This document shows positions 57,784 to 64,000 of a DNA stretch of 64,000 bases, piece by piece. The notes under the pieces are model-generated. The model saw only the letters and a program-made list of their open reading frames with translations. It had not been told where the DNA came from and did no database searches. Location of the stretch: positions 170,366 to 234,365 of the forward strand of contig JAKBAD010000003.1 in assembly GCA_021809435.1 (NCBI GenBank). Direction: 5' to 3'. Both the position numbers and the translations under genes were made by a program. Each line of letters opens with the position of its first letter. Position 1 is the stretch's first letter. The DNA is from Pseudomonadota bacterium (GTDB taxonomy: Bacteria; Pseudomonadota; Alphaproteobacteria; Acetobacterales; Acetobacteraceae).

Positions 57784-57829
57784 GTGGGGGCTTTTTGTAA
57801 AAAGCCCCCACGCCCCCAAAAACTTTTAC
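57784..57829 (-). repeat. Hairpin repeat family, copy C
   Basis: On the minus strand GTAAAAGTTTTTGGGGGC is followed by GTGGGGGCTTTTT-AC-AAAAAGCCCCCAC (57811-57784). It lies just after the clpA stop in the sense orientation of clpA, as copy B does for asd. Confidence 0.7.
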
Positions 57830-57832
57830 GTC

Positions 57833-60163
57833 TTAATGCGCCGCCTCCGGGGCCTTCTCGTCGTCGCCGTCATGTTCGGGCGGCGGCAGGGCAGGGGGCG
57901 AAGCCTCGGCCATGTCAAACGCCAGCTTGCCATCCTTCAGCGTCACCTTCACCGCGCCGCCCTTCACCAGCTTGCCAAACAACAGCTCCTCGGCCAGGGG
58001 CTTCTTAATCAGCTCCTGAATCACCCGGCCCAGCGGCCGCGCGCCATAAAGCGGCTCATAGCCCCGCTCGGCCAAAAACTCCTTGGCCGCCGAGGACAGC
58101 TCGATCGTCACGTTGCGGTCAGCCAACTGGGCTTCCAGCTGCATCACGAACTTCTCAACCACCCGTCCCACAATCTCGGGCGTCAGCGCGCCAAACGGAA
58201 TGATCGCATCCAGCCGGTTGCGGAATTCCGGCGTGAACAGCCGTTTCACCGCCTCCTCATCCTCGCCCGTCCGTGTCACGCGCCCAAACCCAATGGCGGG
58301 CTTTTGCATATCCGCCGCCCCGGCATTGGTGGTCATGATCAGGATGACATTCCTGAAATCGATCTTCTTGCCGTTATGGTCGGTCAGTTTCCCATGATCC
58401 ATGATCTGGAGCAGGATGTTGAACAGATCCGGGTGCGCCTTCTCGATCTCGTCGAGCAACAGCACGCAATGCGGATGCTGGTCGATGGCGTCGGTCAGCA
58501 TGCCGCCCTGGTCGAACCCGACATAACCGGGCGGCGCGCCAATCAGCCGCGATACCGAATGCCGCTCCATATATTCCGACATATCAAACCGCATCAGCTC
58601 AATACCCAGCGTCGAGGCCAGCTGCCGCGCCACCTCGGTCTTGCCCACGCCCGTGGGGCCGGAGAACAGATAATTGCCAATCGGCTTCTCCGGGTCGCGC
58701 AACCCCGCGCGTGAGAGCTTCATGGCCGCCGAGAGCGCCTCGATGGCGGCATCCTGGCCAAACACCATGCCCTTCAAATCGCGTTCCAGATTGCGCAGCA
58801 CCTCCTTGTCGTCGGTCGAAACCGATTTGGGCGGAATCCGCGCGATCTTGGAAACCATCTCCTCGATGTCCTTGAGCGTCACGGTCTTGCGGCGCTTGCT
58901 CTCGGGCAGCAACATGCGCGCGGCGCCGGCCTCGTCAATCACGTCAATCGCCTTGTCGGGCAGCTTACGGTCATTGATATATTTGGCCGCCAGCTCCACC
59001 GCGGCGCGGATCGCCTCATCCGTGTAGCGCACCTTGTGGTGCTTCTCATACGCGGTCTTGAGCCCGCGCAGAATCTTCACCGTATCCTCAACACTCGGCT
59101 CATTCACGTCAATTTTCTGGAACCGCCGGACCAGCGCGCGGTCCTTCTCGAAGTAATTGCGGAATTCCTTATAGGTGGTCGAGCCGATGCAGCGCAGCGT
59201 ACCCTGGGCGAGGGCGGGTTTGAGCAGGTTCGAGGCATCCATCGCCCCCCCCGAGGTCGCCCCCGCGCCGATCACGGTGTGAATCTCGTCAATGAACAGC
59301 ACCGCGCCGGGGGTGTTTTCCATCTCGGTCACCACCGCCTTCAGCCGCTCCTCGAAATCGCCGCGATAGCGCGTGCCGGCCAGCAGCGCGCCCATATCGA
59401 GCGCATAGATGGTGGCGTTCAGCAGCACCTCGGGCACGTCGCGGTCAATAATCCGCTTGGCCAGCCCCTCGGCAATGGCGGTCTTGCCCACGCCGGGGTC
59501 GCCCACATAAAGCGGATTGTTCTTGGTGCGGCGGCACAAAATCTGAATCGTGCGCTCAATCTCCGGCTCGCGCCCGATCAGCGGGTCGATTTTGCCGTCC
59601 TTGGCCTTCTTGTTGAGATTGATGCAATAATTCGACAGCGCATCCTGTCCGCGCTTGGGCGCGGGCTTTTCCTCGCGCTCGGGGTCGGGCGTCTCGGCGC
59701 CCGTGGGCGTGCGCGGCGCCGATTTGCCAGGGCTCTTGGCGATCCCGTGCGAGATGAAATTCACCGCATCCAGCCGCGTCATGTCCTGGAGCTGGAGGAA
59801 ATAGACCGCGTGCGATTCGCGCTCCGAGAACAGCGCGACCAGCACATTGGCCCCCGTCACCTCATCGCGCCCCGAGGATTGCACATGAATGGCGGCGCGC
59901 TGCACCACACGCTGGAAGCCCGCGGTGGGCTTGGGCTCGCCCGCGCGGTCGGTGGCCAGCCCCGCCAGGTCCTTGTCGAGAAATTCGGTCAGGTCGGCCT
60001 TGATTTTGTCGAGATCGACCCCGCAGGCGCGCAGAACGGTGAGCGCGTCGGGGTCTTCGAGCAGCCCGAGCAGCAAATGCTCGAGCGTGGCATATTCATG
60101 CTTGCGGTCCGCCGCGAATTGCAGCGCCCGGTGCAATGTCTGTTCAAGGTTGCGAGACAGCAT
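57833..60163 (-). CDS. clpA: ATP-dependent Clp protease ATP-binding subunit ClpA
   Basis: AAA+ unfoldase that feeds substrates to ClpP, including N-degron substrates brought by ClpS and tmRNA-tagged proteins. 776 residues: an N-terminal double Clp repeat (LEQTLHRALQFA..HEYATLEHLLLGLL), D1 Walker A GDPGVGKTA, D2 Walker A GPTGVGKTE, Walker B CVLLLDEIEKAHPD, and the sensor/C-terminal YEPLYGARPLGRVIQELIKKPLAEELLFGKL. IGFGR, the ClpP-docking loop of ClpA, is present. There is no M-domain, which excludes ClpB. ATG 60163 is used. Confidence 0.97.
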   Translation of the reverse strand: MLSRNLEQTLHRALQFAADRKHEYATLEHLLLGLLEDPDALTVLRACGVDLDKIKADLTEFLDKDLAGLATDRAGEPKPTAGFQRVVQRAAIHVQSSGRDEVTGANVLVALFSERESHAVYFLQLQDMTRLDAVNFISHGIAKSPGKSAPRTPTGAETPDPEREEKPAPKRGQDALSNYCINLNKKAKDGKIDPLIGREPEIERTIQILCRRTKNNPLYVGDPGVGKTAIAEGLAKRIIDRDVPEVLLNATIYALDMGALLAGTRYRGDFEERLKAVVTEMENTPGAVLFIDEIHTVIGAGATSGGAMDASNLLKPALAQGTLRCIGSTTYKEFRNYFEKDRALVRRFQKIDVNEPSVEDTVKILRGLKTAYEKHHKVRYTDEAIRAAVELAAKYINDRKLPDKAIDVIDEAGAARMLLPESKRRKTVTLKDIEEMVSKIARIPPKSVSTDDKEVLRNLERDLKGMVFGQDAAIEALSAAMKLSRAGLRDPEKPIGNYLFSGPTGVGKTEVARQLASTLGIELMRFDMSEYMERHSVSRLIGAPPGYVGFDQGGMLTDAIDQHPHCVLLLDEIEKAHPDLFNILLQIMDHGKLTDHNGKKIDFRNVILIMTTNAGAADMQKPAIGFGRVTRTGEDEEAVKRLFTPEFRNRLDAIIPFGALTPEIVGRVVEKFVMQLEAQLADRNVTIELSSAAKEFLAERGYEPLYGARPLGRVIQELIKKPLAEELLFGKLVKGGAVKVTLKDGKLAFDMAEASPPALPPPEHDGDDEKAPEAAH

Positions 60164-60312
60164 GGTCAAACCGTTCTTTCACGCCGAAAACCGGCGGCTT
60201 GGGCTCCGGGCGCTGAAACTGCCGGCCCGGCTGGCATTTTGGTGTTGTCGTCCCCGATGCGCGACACGGGAACAATCATTTGAAATGGCGATGCGGCGGC
60301 CAGAGTAAAGCC

Positions 60313-60642
60313 TCATTCTTTCTCAATCGTGCATTGCAGCGGGTGCTGGTTCTGGCGGGCCAGATCCATCACCTGGGTCACCTTGGTCTCGGCCACCTCA
60401 TAGGTATAAACCCCACACACCCCCACGCCACGCCGGTGCACATGCAGCATGATCTGGGTCGCCTGCTCGCGCGATTTCTGGAAGAACCTCTCGAGCACAT
60501 GCACCACGAATTCCATGGGCGTGTAATCGTCGTTGAGCATCAGCACCTTATACATGGTGGGTTTGCGGGTCTTGGGCCGCGGCTTCGCCACCACGTTGGC
60601 GCTCGGACCATCCGAACCTCTGCGCTTATCGTTCTCACTCAT
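60313..60642 (-). CDS. clpS: ClpA adaptor ClpS
   Basis: N-degron adaptor that delivers substrates to ClpAP. 109 residues: a flexible N-terminus, then [24 protein letters not shown] (the NDDYTPM loop that binds the N-terminal residue) and [20 protein letters not shown] [24 protein letters not shown]. The longer GTG start at 60651 adds three residues. clpA begins 149 bp downstream, the normal clpS-clpA order. Confidence 0.96.
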   Translation of the reverse strand: MSENDKRRGSDGPSANVVAKPRPKTRKPTMYKVLMLNDDYTPMEFVVHVLERFFQKSREQATQIMLHVHRRGVGVCGVYTYEVAETKVTQVMDLARQNQHPLQCTIEKE

Positions 60643-60651
60643 ACCCATCAC

Positions 60652-61101
60652 CCCACATCACGCCGCACCCGCTCCCTTCGCCGATCCACGGGGCCCGGCC
60701 GGCCGCGCCGCGCCACACTCCGTCATGTTTGGTGCCCACGGCCTTTTGTCCAGCCCATGTTCAGCCCATGTCCAGCCCATTTCCAGTTCAGGCCACCGCC
60801 TGCCCCGGTCCGCGCATACGCCGCGCCCTGAGCATATCGAATGCCGGGGGGCGTAGAAAAGAGCGAATATCACCCAAACGACAAAAACATGAGATTGTGA
60901 ACGTCTCGTCACCGGGGGCGCGCGGCCCGGCAATGCAAAAGGCCGGTCCCCGTCGAAACGGGAAAACCGGCCTTGTTCACGGCGGCATCATCAGAACCAG
61001 CCATCATCAAACGTCATGACGCCACCCGCCCAAGCCCAAGTCGCCTGGCGCGGTTGCGCGCGCCAGGCCGGTTCGCGGGAGAGCCTGATGAAGCTGTTAT
61101 A
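60652..61101. other. Intergenic region between phasin gene and clpS
   Basis: 450 bp. The 61 kb end holds the phasin terminator (60939-60974). A short imperfect direct repeat based on CAGCCCATG occurs three times at about 60749-60782. No convincing gene is present; the 91-codon minus-strand frame here has poor coding character. Confidence 0.4.
60937..60974 (-). terminator. Terminator of the phasin gene
   Basis: On the minus strand AAGGCCGGT (60974-60966) pairs with ACCGGCCTT (60947-60939), with a CCCGT...ACGGG inner stem, followed by TTTTGC. It is about 127 bp after the phasin stop. Confidence 0.8.
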
Positions 61102-61620
61102 TCAGGCGGAGGTCTTGCTGAAGGTCTCGACCGCCAGGGTCAGGCGGGCGGCGAGCGGGGCAATGGCCTGCTCGGTCAGCTTCACGGCGGCGTCGGCCAG
61201 CTTGTTGCTCTCGGCAACGGCTTTCTCGATCGAGGCCTTGGTGTAGCCGGTCTGCAGGTCAACGGCTTCCTTCACCGACTTCACGCCCATCAGCGACTTG
61301 CTGAACGCGACCGACTCTTCAACCGAAGCCTTCGAGGCGGCGGCGATGTGCTTGGAAATGTCCTGGAAGCCGGTGGCATAGATCTGGGTGGCCTTCACGA
61401 AGGCTTCCAGGTTGCCCTGGCTGAACGCCAGCAGCTCCTCAGAGGTCTTCACGGCCTTCTCCATGCCTTCCTTCAACTTGACCTGGCTGGCCTCGAAATT
61501 CTTGGTGGCCTTCTCGATGCCCTCGCGCATCGCGCCGACCGACTTCTCAAACGTCTTCACCGAGCTGTCGGCGGCGGTCTCAAAGGTGGCGGTGGCAGGC
61601 TTCGACTTGGTGGCGCTCAT
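61102..61620 (-). CDS. Phasin family protein
   Basis: 172 residues, almost wholly amphipathic helix, Ala/Lys/Glu/Ser-rich and without cysteine. Features include a phasin-type central stretch FSQGNLEAFVKATQIYATGFQDISKHI and TGYTKASIEKAVAESNKLADAAVKLTEQA. Phasins coat polyhydroxyalkanoate granules. No pha synthase or depolymerase gene is in the window. A good promoter and a palindrome lie upstream (61718-61769), consistent with regulation by PHB level through a PhaR-like repressor (inference). Confidence 0.9.
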   Translation of the reverse strand: MSATKSKPATATFETAADSSVKTFEKSVGAMREGIEKATKNFEASQVKLKEGMEKAVKTSEELLAFSQGNLEAFVKATQIYATGFQDISKHIAAASKASVEESVAFSKSLMGVKSVKEAVDLQTGYTKASIEKAVAESNKLADAAVKLTEQAIAPLAARLTLAVETFSKTSA

Positions 61621-61717
61621 GGTAAACTCTCCCGCGAAAAATCAACGATTCTGCGCGGCCCCAACCAGGCGGGCCGTGCGGCACCCCGTCATGGGCATAC
61701 CGCAGTGCAGCAAACAC

Positions 61718-61746
61718 TCTATGCGGGAAAAAATACCGGCCGTCAA
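61718..61746 (-). promoter_or_regulatory. Phasin promoter
   Basis: On the minus strand TTGACG (61746-61741) and CATAGA (61723-61718) with a 17-bp spacer, giving a start near 61711 and a leader of about 90 bases. Confidence 0.65.
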
Positions 61747-61752
61747 GCAAAA

Positions 61753-61769
61753 TTTGTGCGTCGCACAAA
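61753..61769. promoter_or_regulatory. Palindrome TTTGTGC-N3-GCACAAA upstream of the phasin promoter
   Basis: Perfect 7-base arms (61753-61759 and 61763-61769) around a 3-base centre, ending 7 bp upstream of the -35 box. Size and position suit a dimeric regulator. Confidence 0.55.
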
Positions 61770-61944
61770 AGTCATAAACCGCCGTGAGGTCATGCGCGGG
61801 GTGGTGTTGCCGGGCTTGCTGTCCGCCACCTCAAGCTGCGCCCATAAGCCATTGGCTTTATAAAACATTTGAATAACAATGTGCAATTTTAGCCTGGACA
61901 GCGCCAACCCTTGAACGCTAGATTAAAGCCTGATCATCTGGTCC

Positions 61945-63384
61945 ATGAGTGGCATAATGCGAAGCAGGCAGACAAGGCGGTGGTTCGGGGCGGCGGCGGC
62001 GGGGCTTTGCCTCGCCTTTATGTCCGCGCTGCCAGCCAGCGCATCCGCGCGCCATCACCATTATTACCACCATTATTACCACCGGCCCACCGCCGGCCTC
62101 ACCCGCGCGGATGACCAGGTCGATACCGGTTTCGGTCCCACCGCCGCGGGCGTCAGCGCCATCCTCATCGATGCCCGGTCCGGCGCCGTGCTCTCCGCCA
62201 ATGGCGCCGACATTCCGCGCTACCCCGCCAGCCTCACCAAGCTCATGACCCTCGATCTGGCGTTCCGCGCCCTCCGCGCCGGCCAGATCAGCCTCGATAC
62301 CCGCATCCCCGTCTCTTACCACGCCAGCGCGGTCGAGCCGGTGAAGCTCGGCCTCACGCCCGGAGACACCATCTCCGTCCGTTCGGCCATCCTGGCCATG
62401 ACCACCATGTCCGCCAACGACGCCGCCACCGCGCTCGGCGAATATCTCGGCGGCGGCTCCGAGGCGCGGTGTGCCGAGCTGATGACCGCGCGTGCCCAGG
62501 CGCTCGGCATGGCGCAAACCCATTTCGCCAACGCCTCGGGCCTGCCCAACGCCACCCAGGTCACAACCGCCCGCGACCTGGCGCTGCTCGCGCGCGACAT
62601 CGTCCTCAACTACCCCGAGGATCAGCAATTCTTCGAGGTCGTGTCCTTCAATTTCCGTGGCCACACCGTTTACAGCAACAACAACATGCTGCGCTCCTAT
62701 CCCGGCGCCACCGGCATGAAGACCGGCTATACCGACCTTGCCCGTCATAATCTCGTCACCAGCGCGGTGCGCGACGGGCGGGTGCTCATCGGCGTCGAGC
62801 TGCACGAGCCCAGCTGGGGCGACACCTACGCCCAGATGACCCACCTGCTCAATGCCGGGTTCGAGGGGCGCCTGGCCGCCAACGGTTCGGTGCTCACGCC
62901 AGCCATCGGCCAGCCCGCCGCCGCCCCGCAACTCGCCCAAGCCGCGCCGTTGCCGGCACCGCCGCCGGGCCTGCCCACCGGCACGCAAATGGCCGGCGCC
63001 CAAATGGCCGAGGCCACGCCCGCGCTCGCCTTGCCGCCCCCGCCGCCGCCGTCGCCCGCTCATTATGCCGCGCGCCGTGCCGAGCCTCGCCTCGCCGCCG
63101 ACCATGCCGGCCACTGGGTCGCCCAAATCGGCCTCTATTCCCGTCTCGCCAAGGCCCGTACCGAGGCCTTCGCCATGCACCGCCTGAGTGGCGCCGGCGT
63201 CGTGCGCATCGCGCGTGTCGAGCATCACGGCCGCACCCTATGGGGCGCCCAGCTCGCCGATCTCAGCTTCGATGCCGCTCACAGCACCTGCTCGGTGGTC
63301 AATGCCCGTGGCGGCGCCTGCCGCGTTGTTTCGGTGGGCGAGGATCACGTCGCCATGCTGAGCGACAGCCCCGACGGCACCTGA
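61945..63384 (+). CDS. D-alanyl-D-alanine carboxypeptidase (PBP5/6 type) with C-terminal SPOR domain
   Basis: 479 residues. A signal peptide (RRWFGAAAAGLCLAFMSALPASASA) is followed by a His/Tyr-rich patch (RHHHYYHHYYHRP). The penicillin-binding domain has all three motifs: SLTK in YPASLTKLMT, SAN in TMSANDAA and KTG in GMKTGYT. A Pro/Ala linker (about 340-390) leads to a SPOR-like domain (WVAQIGLYSRLAKARTEAF...AQLADL) that would bind denuded glycan at the septum. It trims pentapeptide stems in the periplasm. The second ATG at 61957 is an alternative start. Confidence 0.93.
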   Translation: MSGIMRSRQTRRWFGAAAAGLCLAFMSALPASASARHHHYYHHYYHRPTAGLTRADDQVDTGFGPTAAGVSAILIDARSGAVLSANGADIPRYPASLTKLMTLDLAFRALRAGQISLDTRIPVSYHASAVEPVKLGLTPGDTISVRSAILAMTTMSANDAATALGEYLGGGSEARCAELMTARAQALGMAQTHFANASGLPNATQVTTARDLALLARDIVLNYPEDQQFFEVVSFNFRGHTVYSNNNMLRSYPGATGMKTGYTDLARHNLVTSAVRDGRVLIGVELHEPSWGDTYAQMTHLLNAGFEGRLAANGSVLTPAIGQPAAAPQLAQAAPLPAPPPGLPTGTQMAGAQMAEATPALALPPPPPPSPAHYAARRAEPRLAADHAGHWVAQIGLYSRLAKARTEAFAMHRLSGAGVVRIARVEHHGRTLWGAQLADLSFDAAHSTCSVVNARGGACRVVSVGEDHVAMLSDSPDGT

Positions 63385-63405
63385 GTTTCCAGTCAGCCCA
63401 AACCC

Positions 63406-63441
63406 AAAACGCCGCCCCGGCTCCGGCCCGGGCGGCGTTTT
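63406..63441. terminator. Bidirectional terminator, carboxypeptidase / yjdM
   Basis: AAAACGCCGCCC (63406-63417) pairs with GGGCGGCGTTTT (63430-63441), 12 bp, between two convergent genes. Confidence 0.88.
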
Positions 63442-63454
63442 CGCGCGTAGCCGC

Positions 63455-63775
63455 TCAGTTGGCCTTTTTCACAAATTCCTGCTTGATGAAATAATCCCCG
63501 TGCTCCACGGCGTGGTCGCCCGTGCCAAGCCGGATATTCTTGAGCTTGGTGCCCACCTTCAGCCCGCTCGACGAGCCCTTCACCTTCAGATCCTTGATCA
63601 GCACCACCGTATCGCCGGGGCTCAGCACATTGCCGTTGGCGTCCTTGATCACCTCGGCGGCCTCGCCCTGCGCGGCGGGCCATTCATAGCCGCACGTGTC
63701 ACAAACATGGTTGCCGCCCTCCAGGTGAATCTGGTCGAGCGAGCATTGCGGGCAGGTCAGGTTGTTTCCGGTCAT
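63455..63775 (-). CDS. yjdM: YjdM/PhnA-type zinc-ribbon protein
   Basis: 106 residues. An N-terminal zinc ribbon with two CxxC pairs (LTCPQCS and HVCDTCGYEW) is followed by a PhnA domain (VIKDANGNVLSPGDTVVLIKDLKVKGSS...LKVGTKLKNIRL). Despite the old name (alkylphosphonate uptake protein PhnA) it is not part of C-P lyase, and its role is unknown. It appears monocistronic. Confidence 0.94.
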   Translation of the reverse strand: MTGNNLTCPQCSLDQIHLEGGNHVCDTCGYEWPAAQGEAAEVIKDANGNVLSPGDTVVLIKDLKVKGSSSGLKVGTKLKNIRLGTGDHAVEHGDYFIKQEFVKKAN

Positions 63776-63855
63776 ATCCGGGCTCTAACCGCTCAACCCT
63801 CCGCCGTCCAGACCGGACCCTAGCCACGTTCCGCCCCCGCCGGTAATGTCGGCGC

Positions 63856-64000
63856 ATGGTCGATCTCACCCCCTGTCCCTGCGGTTCTGGTCTTCGTCAG
63901 TTGCGTTGCTGTGGGCTTGATTTTGCGTCTCTGTCGCCGCCGGAGGCGACGGCGCTTCTGAGCCCGCTGCTGACCCAGGCGGAGGGGGCGCTGGCGGCGG
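63856..64000 (+). CDS. SEC-C motif protein (5' fragment, runs off the window)
   Basis: The frame from ATG 63856 stays open to the window end (48 codons). It starts MVDLTPCPCGSGLRQLRCCG, an N-terminal SEC-C zinc-binding motif (CPCGSG...CCG), followed by an Ala/Leu-rich stretch. SEC-C ribbons head many different proteins, so the function of the whole protein cannot be judged from this part. Confidence 0.7.
   Translation, partial: MVDLTPCPCGSGLRQLRCCGLDFASLSPPEATALLSPLLTQAEGALAA

Noticed and set aside
59036..60283. A 415-codon frame antisense to clpA
   Set aside because: Shadow of clpA. The real gene has both AAA+ modules.
60658..60933. 91-codon minus-strand frame between the phasin gene and clpS
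   Set aside because: Arg/Gly/Ala-rich, contains the short direct repeat, has no good ribosome binding site, and shows no recognisable motif.

Overview
The window is dense, GC-rich chromosomal DNA from an alphaproteobacterium, most likely a member of the Acetobacteraceae (Acidocella/Acidiphilium-like; the genus is inference). The clues are the dusB-ntrB-ntrC operon, a circularly permuted two-piece tmRNA gene, a tandem glycine riboswitch ahead of gcvTHP, a PHB phasin, ClpS/ClpA, an RNase E with an acidic insertion in its S1 domain, and CTATAC-type promoters. There is no prophage, transposase or CRISPR array. Most of the window is housekeeping, with accessory islands between about 32.4 and 51.1 kb.

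Layout. 1-4.2 kb: ntrC (cut by the window edge), ntrB and dusB on the minus strand, with ispF divergent. 4.2-4.9 kb: no protein gene, but a terminated small-RNA candidate on the plus strand and the permuted ssrA on the minus strand. 4.9-10.6 kb: thyX, an ACT-domain GcvR-like protein, a Bax-inhibitor-1 protein and RNase E. 10.6-17.6 kb: a glycosyltransferase, malate synthase G, an MFS pump, a FIST-like protein and two small membrane proteins. 17.6-20.2 kb: a NagA-MurQ fusion, tRNA-Thr and two identical tRNA-Ala genes. 20.2-26.1 kb: Ohr, an aminotransferase, dihydrolipoamide dehydrogenase, PdxJ, a CbpA-like DnaJ protein and an orphan amino-acid ABC ATPase. 26.2-30.8 kb: glycine riboswitch and gcvTHP. 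31-32.4 kb: speD and speE.

32.4-42.7 kb is a single, tightly overlapping minus-strand surface-glycan operon. Its order of transcription is acyltransferase, GT2, GT87-like, NeuB-like synthase, TPP enzyme, then CDP-glucose synthesis (RfbF), 4,6-dehydration (RfbG), C3-deoxygenation (RfbH) and a final SDR. The set best fits a CDP-activated, C4-branched 3,6-dideoxyhexose of the yersiniose type (inference).

43.6-51.1 kb holds the most unusual locus. A membrane-anchored protein fuses an ABC-type ATPase lacking the LSGGQ signature to a dual-specificity phosphatase, and is followed by a small roadblock-like protein. Divergent from it are two TadE-like pseudopilins and a large, cysteine-rich TadG-like protein. 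51.2-64 kb returns to housekeeping: tRNA-Ser, lepA, an NCS1 permease, an MFS transporter, asd, clpA, clpS, a phasin, a D,D-carboxypeptidase with a SPOR domain, YjdM and the start of a SEC-C protein.

Non-coding signals include about a dozen terminators, a family of three covarying hairpin repeats, an alphaproteobacterial inverted-repeat element, and candidate operators before glcB, the gcv riboswitch and the phasin gene.
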